Below the pieces are notes generated by a model. It was not told the DNA's origin and made no database searches. It saw nothing but the letters and a program-made list of their open reading frames with translations. Below, piece after piece: positions 1 through 4,454 of a stretch of DNA of 10,426 nt. How positions within the stretch are numbered: the first letter of the stretch is position 1; each line of letters begins with the position of its first letter. The stretch comes from Clostridia bacterium. Its GTDB lineage: Bacteria > Bacillota_E > RBS10-35 > JAJYVN01. A program made the translations under genes and the position numbers. The DNA lies in the NCBI GenBank assembly GCA_027335545.1, contig DAHWHV010000325.1, forward strand, positions 1-10,426, in the 5' to 3' direction.

Positions 1-1
1 C

Positions 2-412
2 AAGGCCCATGTGGGCGCCGCCATCTGGAACACCCCTACCACCCTGCAGGCGATGGCTGCCGTTCCCTCGCCGGGCTTTGGCATCGACATGGACCCCAGC
101 CACATCTACCGCGCGGGGGAGAACCCCGAGCAGGCCCTGCCGCAGGTGCTGGAGCGCGTCCGCCACGTCCACATCCGCGACTGCCGCGGCCGGCAGCAGG
201 GGCCCGGGCCCATCGAGCTGCAGGCCTGCGGGCGCGGGGACATCGACCTCTTCGGCTACTGCCAGGCGATGGTCGCTGGTCACTACGAGGGGCCGGTGTG
301 CCTGGAGGTCATCGGCGCCAAGCCGGAGCACTCCCTGGCCCAGCTCTGCATCGTCGCCGCGGAGTCCTACGGCTACCTCAACGCCGCCCTCAGGCGCCTC
401 GGGGCCCGCTGA
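2..412 (+). CDS. Sugar phosphate isomerase/epimerase-like TIM-barrel protein, 3' end only
   Basis: The window opens inside this gene; 136 codons up to the TGA at 410-412 are visible and the N-terminal half is missing. The visible part reads like the second half of a xylose-isomerase-like TIM barrel. A 'GIDMDPSHIY' strand carries the Asp and His expected as metal ligands. 'RVRHVHIRD' (HVHIRD at 164-181) carries the next His and Asp. 'GRGDIDL' and 'GPVCLEVIG' follow, the latter with a late Glu (codon 305-307). In this superfamily these side chains hold a divalent metal that drives ketose/aldose isomerisation or epimerisation of a sugar or inositol derivative in the cytoplasm. The exact substrate cannot be told. 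It precedes a sulfatase-like gene by 118 bp on the same strand, and a Gfo/Idh/MocA oxidoreductase lies nearby; such enzymes often sit together in sugar or glycan breakdown loci. The GTG at 11 is probably internal, because the frame is open to the window edge. Confidence 0.85.
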   Translation, partial: KAHVGAAIWNTPTTLQAMAAVPSPGFGIDMDPSHIYRAGENPEQALPQVLERVRHVHIRDCRGRQQGPGPIELQACGRGDIDLFGYCQAMVAGHYEGPVCLEVIGAKPEHSLAQLCIVAAESYGYLNAALRRLGAR

Positions 413-457
413 CGGCGCGGTCGGCACCGGCGGCGCCCCGCCGGACGGACCGCGCCG
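413..457 (+). terminator. Nested hairpin directly after the isomerase stop codon
   Basis: Outer arms CGGCGCGGTC (413-422) and GACCGCGCCG (448-457) pair perfectly over 10 bp. Inside them CCGGCGG (427-433) and CCGCCGG (438-444) form a second perfect 7-bp stem with a CGCC loop. The structure begins on the base after the stop codon. There is no U tract, so it is either a high-GC attenuating terminator or a 3'-end mRNA stabiliser between the isomerase and the sulfatase-like gene. Confidence 0.45.
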
Positions 458-487
458 GGAGAGACGCGACAGGAGAGGGCGCAGCGA

Positions 488-515
488 GACGGAACGGGAA
501 AGACGGAACGGGAAA
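488..515 (+). repeat. Perfect 14-bp tandem duplication in the sulfatase leader
   Basis: The unit GACGGAACGGGAAA occurs at 488-501 and again at 502-515 with no mismatch. It lies in a strongly purine-rich stretch (about 460-520) and runs straight into the GGGAG used as SD (516-520). It may be simple slippage, but because it borders the ribosome binding site it could alter initiation efficiency. Confidence 0.85.
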
Positions 516-530
516 GGGAGTGCCAACCCC

Positions 531-1919
531 ATGCCGCGCAAGAAGTTGCCGAACCTGCTCTTCTTCGGCGTCGATAGCCTGCGCCGCGACCACATGAGCA
601 CCTACGGCTACGGGCGCCTGACCACGCCGCACCTGACACGCTTTGCGGCCGACGGCAGCCTCTTCCTCCACCACTTCAGCCCCAGCATCCCGACGACCCC
701 GGCCTACGCCTCCATGCTGACGGGCATGGACTGCTTCGGCACGGATGTCGTCGCGCTGCGCCACCAGGGCGGGCTGGGCGGGCACGTGCAAACGCTGGCG
801 GAGGTCCTCGGCGAGCGCGGGTACAGCACCACCTGCGTGGGCTTCACCGGCAACCCCTCGGCGCGCGGCTTCCAAAAGTACCTGGACTACCCGGGCTGGG
901 GACCCAACGAGAGCGGCCGCAGCCCCAAGGCTGAGAACCTGAACGCCGTGACCCTGCCAGAGCTGCGACGCCTGGCCGCCGCGGACGAGCCCTTCTTCCT
1001 CTTCCTCAGGCACATGGACCCCCACTCCCCGTACCTGCCGCCCCGCCCCTTCGAGCGCGCCTTCTACGGAGGCGACGAGTTCGCCCCGGAGAACCGCTCC
1101 ATGGAGCCGGTCTATGCCTTCAAGCCCTTCTGCGACTACCTGCGCTCCTGGATCCCCGAGGGCTGCACGGACCAGGAGTACGTCACCGCCCAGTACGACG
1201 GGGCCCTCGCCTACCTGGACGCCTGCGTCCAGAACATCCTCACCACCCTTGATGCGCTGGGGGCGCGCGAGGACACGCTGGTCGTGCTCACCGCCGACCA
1301 CGGGGAAACCCTCTACGAGCACGAGTGCTGGTTCGACCACCACGGCCTCTACGAGTGCACCCTGACCGTGCCCCTGATCCTCCGCTTCCCGGGGCGCGTG
1401 CCGGCGGGGATGCGCCTACCGGACTACTCCCTCATCTCCGACATCATGCCGACCGTGCTCGACCTGCTGGGCGTGCGCACCAAACTCCCCTTCACCGGGC
1501 GCAGCCTCGTGCCGTTGCTGCGCGGCAAGGACCTGCCCCGCGTGACGGAGTTCTACCTGACGGAGGCCACCTGGATGCGCAAGCACGGCTGGCGGACGCC
1601 GGAGTGGAAGCTGATCCACGCCCTGGAACCGGACTTCCATTTCAAGCCAGAGGTCGAGCTGTACAACCTCATCCGCGACCCGCTGGAGCTGCACAACGTC
1701 GCCGCGCAGGAGCCGGGGGTCGTGACGCTCCTGGAGGAGCGGCTGCAGGCGTGGATCGCCAAGCGGGAGCGCCAGACGGGGCGCACCAACCCCGTCTTCA
1801 CGAATCTGAACTGGCACGGCAAGGGGTGTGGGCCGTTCCAAAGCTCGGAGCAGGCCTACGACAGCCTGCACATCGGCGGGCCCCGCCAGGCCCAGGCCCT
1901 GCAGGGGAAGAAGGCCTGA
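531..1919 (+). CDS. Sulfatase-like hydrolase, alkaline phosphatase superfamily, with Thr at the catalytic Cys/Ser position
   Basis: Protein of 462 aa, the usual size for this family. ATG 531 is preceded by AAAGGGAG (513-520) ten bases upstream; the open frame reaching further upstream is low-complexity and overlaps the isomerase. Recognisable sulfatase blocks are 'GVDSLRRDH' (residues 13-21; D15 likely metal ligand), 'SIPTTPAYASMLTG' (52-65), 'RHMDPHSPYLPP' (160-171), 'VVLTADHGE' (251-259; D256 and H257 likely metal ligands), 'GRSLVPLL' and near the C-terminus 'ELYNLIRDPLELHNVA'. The family hydrolyses sulfate or phosphate esters at a metal centre. True sulfatases carry C/S-x-P-S-R, whose Cys/Ser becomes formylglycine; here the block is T55-T-P-A-Y59, so that chemistry is not expected. 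Thr is the nucleophile in relatives such as LtaS and EptA, so a phosphodiester or phosphonate substrate is possible. No signal peptide or membrane segment is seen, so it is probably cytoplasmic. Specificity is unknown. Confidence 0.9.
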   Translation: MPRKKLPNLLFFGVDSLRRDHMSTYGYGRLTTPHLTRFAADGSLFLHHFSPSIPTTPAYASMLTGMDCFGTDVVALRHQGGLGGHVQTLAEVLGERGYSTTCVGFTGNPSARGFQKYLDYPGWGPNESGRSPKAENLNAVTLPELRRLAAADEPFFLFLRHMDPHSPYLPPRPFERAFYGGDEFAPENRSMEPVYAFKPFCDYLRSWIPEGCTDQEYVTAQYDGALAYLDACVQNILTTLDALGAREDTLVVLTADHGETLYEHECWFDHHGLYECTLTVPLILRFPGRVPAGMRLPDYSLISDIMPTVLDLLGVRTKLPFTGRSLVPLLRGKDLPRVTEFYLTEATWMRKHGWRTPEWKLIHALEPDFHFKPEVELYNLIRDPLELHNVAAQEPGVVTLLEERLQAWIAKRERQTGRTNPVFTNLNWHGKGCGPFQSSEQAYDSLHIGGPRQAQALQGKKA

Positions 1920-1950
1920 GGCGCACGGCGGCAAGCCCCGGGCGGCGGGA

Positions 1951-1981
1951 GCTTGGGGGGGCGGCGGATGCGCCCCCCAGC
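1951..1981. terminator. Possible bidirectional terminator between convergent genes
   Basis: GGGGGGCG (1956-1963) pairs with CGCCCCCC (1971-1978) around a 7-base loop. The stem can extend through GCT (1951-1953) and AGC (1979-1981) across a 2-base bulge. It fills the 69 bp gap between the sulfatase-like gene and the oxidoreductase, which end facing each other. There is no clear U tract on either strand, so termination is inferred from position and stem strength. Confidence 0.45.
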
Positions 1982-1988
1982 GTTCTCC

Positions 1989-3074
1989 CTAGATCTCCGG
2001 GATCTCCAGGGCCACCTCGCGGCCTTCGGCCGCCGAGCGCAGCAACCCGTCGATGATCGCCTGGTTGCGGACGATCTGCTCGCCGGGGATCGGGGCGGGC
2101 TTGCCCTCCTGGATGGCGACGACGAAGGCCCGCACCTTCTCGTAGAAGATCTGCAAATTGTGGCGCTGCACTGGGATCGTGGTCTCCGTGTTCATCCCGA
2201 GCAGGTCATGGAAGAGCGTCACCGAGCCCACGCCGCCGTCCCAGACGCCGCTCCAGGGGCCGCTGCCGGCGGGGGTCACCTTCAGGCCGGCGTCGGTACC
2301 CAGGAACATCGTCGCCCCCAGCGTGTCCATGTGCATGGCCCAGGAAATCTTGAAGTTGAGGACGATCCCGCCCTCCAACCGGACCAAGGCCACGCCGAAG
2401 TCCTCGACGTCGAAGCGCTCGGCCTCCCGGTGGTACTTGGGGTTGGTGCCGAAGTGGTTGGAGGCGTAGGCCGAGACGGTGAGGGGCTTGGGGTAGTCCA
2501 GCGCGTTCAGGGCCATGTCCAGCGAGTAGCAGCCGATGTCGGCCAGGGCGCCGGCGCCGGCCAGGTCCTTGCGGATGAACGTGCCCCCCGGCATGCCGCG
2601 CCGACGCCCGCCCCCGGTCTCGACGTAGTAGACCTTGCCGAGTTCACCGGATTGCACGATGCGCTTGACCATCTGCATGTTCGGGTCATAGCGGGGCTGG
2701 AAGCCCACGGTCAGGATCTTCCCGGCGCGCTTCGCCGCGCGCGCCATCTCCACGGCCTGTTCCAGCGTCACGGCCATGGGCTTCTCGGTGAGCACGTGCT
2801 TGCCGGCTCCCAGGGCGTCCACCGAGGTCCGGTGGTGCGCGACGTTGGGGGTGCACACGCTCACCCCGTCGAGATCGAGTTCCAACAGGCGGTTGTGGTC
2901 GTCGAAGGCCTGGGCCCCGGTCAGGCCGTGCCGGGCGATGAACTCGGCGGCCTTGCCGGGGATCACGTCCGCGACCGCCTTGACCTCCACGTCGGGCATC
3001 TGCTTATAGGCGCCCGCATGGGCGCCCGCGATCCCCCCGCTGCCGATGATGCCGATCCGGACCGTTGCCGCCAA
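1989..3074 (-). CDS. Gfo/Idh/MocA family NAD(P)-dependent oxidoreductase
   Basis: Protein of 361 aa, typical of the family. It starts at a TTG (complement of 3072-3074) with AGGAAGGGG (3092-3084) nine bases upstream. The frame remains open further upstream, but that part is proline/arginine-rich noise. Residues 6-16 (RIGIIGSGGIA) form the Rossmann nucleotide loop. Asp36 at the end of the second strand suggests NAD(H) rather than NADP(H). 'LTEKPMA' holds the hallmark E97-K98-P99, with Lys98 the expected catalytic residue. 'ALADIGCYSLD' (176-186) is the D-x-G-x-H-x-x-D active-site helix with Tyr183 in the usual His place, which happens in several subgroups. The C-terminal half is the expected alpha/beta substrate domain. 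These enzymes oxidise or reduce a hydroxyl of a sugar, inositol or similar polyol. The substrate is unknown, but a role alongside the neighbouring isomerase and sulfatase-like genes in carbohydrate turnover is reasonable. It is transcribed toward them, so it is not in their operon. Confidence 0.93.
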   Translation of the reverse strand: MAATVRIGIIGSGGIAGAHAGAYKQMPDVEVKAVADVIPGKAAEFIARHGLTGAQAFDDHNRLLELDLDGVSVCTPNVAHHRTSVDALGAGKHVLTEKPMAVTLEQAVEMARAAKRAGKILTVGFQPRYDPNMQMVKRIVQSGELGKVYYVETGGGRRRGMPGGTFIRKDLAGAGALADIGCYSLDMALNALDYPKPLTVSAYASNHFGTNPKYHREAERFDVEDFGVALVRLEGGIVLNFKISWAMHMDTLGATMFLGTDAGLKVTPAGSGPWSGVWDGGVGSVTLFHDLLGMNTETTIPVQRHNLQIFYEKVRAFVVAIQEGKPAPIPGEQIVRNQAIIDGLLRSAAEGREVALEIPEI

Positions 3075-3083
3075 CTGGTGTCG

Positions 3084-3092
3084 CCCCTTCCT
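3084..3092 (-). promoter_or_regulatory. Ribosome binding site fixing the TTG start of the oxidoreductase
   Basis: Read on the minus strand this is AGGAAGGGG, nine bases before the TTG at 3074. No ATG or GTG lies near the nucleotide-binding loop in this frame. The SD, together with the point where family similarity begins, decides the start. Confidence 0.75.
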
Positions 3093-3445
3093 GCCTACCA
3101 AAGCCGCGGGAGCCGAATCACAGGGAGCCAAAGCCAGGGAGCCCGGCGCGGGCCCCGCCGGCCGTGCGGTTTGGTTGGCGACGCGGGCCCGTTCTCCTGT
3201 CGGGGGCTGGCGCACGCCGGCGGCCGGCCGGCGCGGAAACGGGGCCGCTCCGCAGCCGGCCGGCGCACGCCGCCGCCCTGGGATCGCTGGGGGTGGGCCC
3301 TGGGGGCTTCGGTCCGGCGGGGAGGCTGGCCTGGGGACGCGGCACGGCGAAACGCGGCAGCGGGCGCTGGGGGCCAACTGGCCCCAGGAACCGGAAGACC
3401 ACAGGGGGACAGTTCGACACTCGGCACTCCAGCCACCGGGGCCGG

Positions 3446-3473
3446 AAGTGGGGGGTGCAACAGCCCCCCACTT
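3446..3473 (-). terminator. Hairpin just downstream of the small membrane protein gene
   Basis: AAGTGGGGGG (3446-3455) and CCCCCCACTT (3464-3473) are perfect 10-bp inverted arms around an 8-base loop. On the minus strand the stem begins seven bases after the TAA of the membrane-protein frame (3481-3483). This is where a terminator for that transcription unit would be. There is no U tract after it, so it may instead protect the mRNA 3' end. Confidence 0.5.
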
Positions 3474-3480
3474 AGGCGCG

Positions 3481-3795
3481 TTACGCGCGGGACCGCCCCC
3501 GCCACACCGCCCCGACGCCGAGGACGATCGCCGCCCAGACGGGCAGGTCCCCCACCAGTGGGGTCCAGGCGAGCGCCGTGGGGGGCACGACCCCGGGCGG
3601 GAGCGTCGCCAGGCGCACGGCCACGGCCACGTTCACGGCCCAGCCGCAACTGGCCAACAGCACGACCGCCGCCAGGGCCCGCCGCCCGGGCGCGGCCAGA
3701 CAGGCCCCACCGATCGCCAGCAGCAGGGCCAGGGTGTGGGCGAAGCTGAACGCGGCGTTCCAGGGGGGGCGGAAAAGGAAGCCGAGTGCGTTCAA
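3481..3795 (-). CDS. Small hydrophobic membrane protein B (second half of a pair or of a frameshifted gene)
   Basis: Not recognised. The frame gives 104 aa from a TTG (complement of 3793-3795) that overlaps the TGA of the upstream frame as TTGA. Three hydrophobic segments are visible, at about residues 15-35 ('AFSFAHTLALLLAIGG'), 40-62 ('ALAAVVLLASCGWAVNVAVAV') and 83-98 ('VWAAIVLGVGAVW'), ending in a basic tail 'WRGRSRA'. A loose GGGGTGGGG lies five bases before the TTG and could act as a weak SD. Either this is a translationally coupled partner of the preceding gene, or both frames are one six-segment membrane protein split by a one-base indel; runs of G/C near 3826-3836 are plausible indel sites. 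Hydrophobicity and codon use indicate that the frame is truly coded. Function is unknown, and nothing links it clearly to the adjacent CLC gene except divergent neighbourhood. Confidence 0.6.
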   Translation of the reverse strand: MNALGFLFRPPWNAAFSFAHTLALLLAIGGACLAAPGRRALAAVVLLASCGWAVNVAVAVRLATLPPGVVPPTALAWTPLVGDLPVWAAIVLGVGAVWRGRSRA

Positions 3796-4106
3796 CGCCG
3801 CCCCACCCCGGAGGTGCCTGGACCTGGGGGCGGGGACACCGACAGGAGCGGGAGCAACCCCACGATCAGCGCGACCCAGAACGGGGCCTGCGTCAGGCCC
3901 GCCAGCAGGGGCGCGGGGGCCCCTGCCGGGCCGAAGGCCCACGGCGCAAGCAGGCGCGTGCCCCGGCCCCACCAGGGGTCCACGGCCAGGAGGAGCACGA
4001 CCAGGGCCAGGCGGCTCCGGAAGCGGGCCGCCGTGACGCCCGCCGCCACCAGGAGGGCGAGGTCGATCGCACGCGCCAGCCAGGTCGTCAGGAGCGCCGC
4101 CGGCAT
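3792..4106 (-). CDS. Small hydrophobic membrane protein A (first half of a pair or of a frameshifted gene)
   Basis: Not recognised. ATG (complement of 4104-4106) is preceded on the minus strand by a strong SD, GGAAGGGGG (4121-4113), six bases away. The product is 104 aa, exactly the length of the overlapping frame B. Three hydrophobic stretches can be seen, at about residues 5-27 ('ARAIDLALLVAAGVTAA'), 32-45 ('RLALVVLLLAVDPWW') and 74-92 ('QAPFWVALIVGLLPLLSV'). The last 15 residues (SPPPGPGTSGVGRR region) are low-complexity, which fits either a short tail or reading past a frameshift. The 5' leader carries a 16-bp perfect inverted repeat only a few bases before the SD, so translation or transcription of this unit may be structurally controlled. 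Confidence 0.65.
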   Translation of the reverse strand: MPAALLTTWLARAIDLALLVAAGVTAARFRSRLALVVLLLAVDPWWGRGTRLLAPWAFGPAGAPAPLLAGLTQAPFWVALIVGLLPLLSVSPPPGPGTSGVGRR

Positions 4107-4125
4107 CTCGCACCCCCTTCCGGTT

Positions 4126-4164
4126 CCCCCACCCCGGCAGCGGCGCCGGCTGCCGGGGTGGGGG
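4126..4164 (-). promoter_or_regulatory. 16-bp perfect inverted repeat in the leader of membrane protein A
   Basis: CCCCCACCCCGGCAGC (4126-4141) and GCTGCCGGGGTGGGGG (4149-4164) are perfect inverted arms around a 7-base loop. The loop contains most of a GGCGCC palindrome. On the minus strand the hairpin ends four bases before the SD at 4121-4113. It could be a leader hairpin that gates translation, an attenuator, or an operator shared with the divergent CLC promoter. The sequence does not distinguish these. Confidence 0.6.
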
Positions 4165-4454
4165 CCCGCCCGCATTCTGCCACACGCACCGGGCCGCCGC
4201 ACCCGGCCGGACGCCCCGCCCCTCCGGCGGAGGGCACCAGCCGACCCCCCAGTCCACGGCGCACGGGGCCCCGGGCGCGTCCCGGCCTGGGGGCATCCCC
4301 CCCCCGACCGTCGTGCAGGACCCCCATCGGCGCCCGGCGAAGGTGGTCCGCCCACGTCTGGAGGCGAAGGCGCTTGGCAGCGAAGCCCCTTCCGGCTGCG
4401 GCGCCCGGTGGGCGGGACGGCCCCCGGCCCGGCCTATCTCGCTGGAAGGGCGCC
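4165..4454. other. Divergent spacer between membrane protein A and the CLC gene
   Basis: These 290 bases hold no believable gene; the open frame joined to the CLC here lacks any domain. A small hairpin CCCTCC-GGC-GGAGGG lies at 4220-4234. Distant arms CCCCCAG (4246-4252) and CTGGGGG (4287-4293) could enclose a further short stem. Promoters for both divergent units should lie here, but no canonical -10/-35 boxes are obvious in this base composition. The spacer ends in GGAAGGG (4444-4450), the SD of the CLC gene. Confidence 0.5.

Larger units (their letters stand above)
3075..3480. other. 406 bp GC-rich intergenic gap upstream of the oxidoreductase
   Basis: I see no convincing gene here: the open frames are arginine/proline/glycine-rich with no recognisable domain. 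It presumably holds the oxidoreductase promoter, but no clear -10/-35 pair stands out. Visible structure includes short direct repeats: GGCGCACGCCG at 3209-3219 and 3262-3272, and GCCGGCCGGCGC at 3223-3234 and 3255-3266. The motif GGGAGCC occurs three times between about 3108 and 3151. A strong hairpin (3446-3473) sits at the far end. Confidence 0.6.

Noticed and set aside
9..530. In-frame upstream extension of the sulfatase-like gene to position 9
   Set aside because: It overlaps the isomerase, is Arg/Pro/Ser-rich without any domain, and a good SD plus ATG at 531 begins exactly at the family start.
4165..4200. Possible sigma-54 promoter (TGGCA-like bases on the minus strand)
   Set aside because: A TGGCAG is present, but the required GC element of the -12 box is not at the right spacing.
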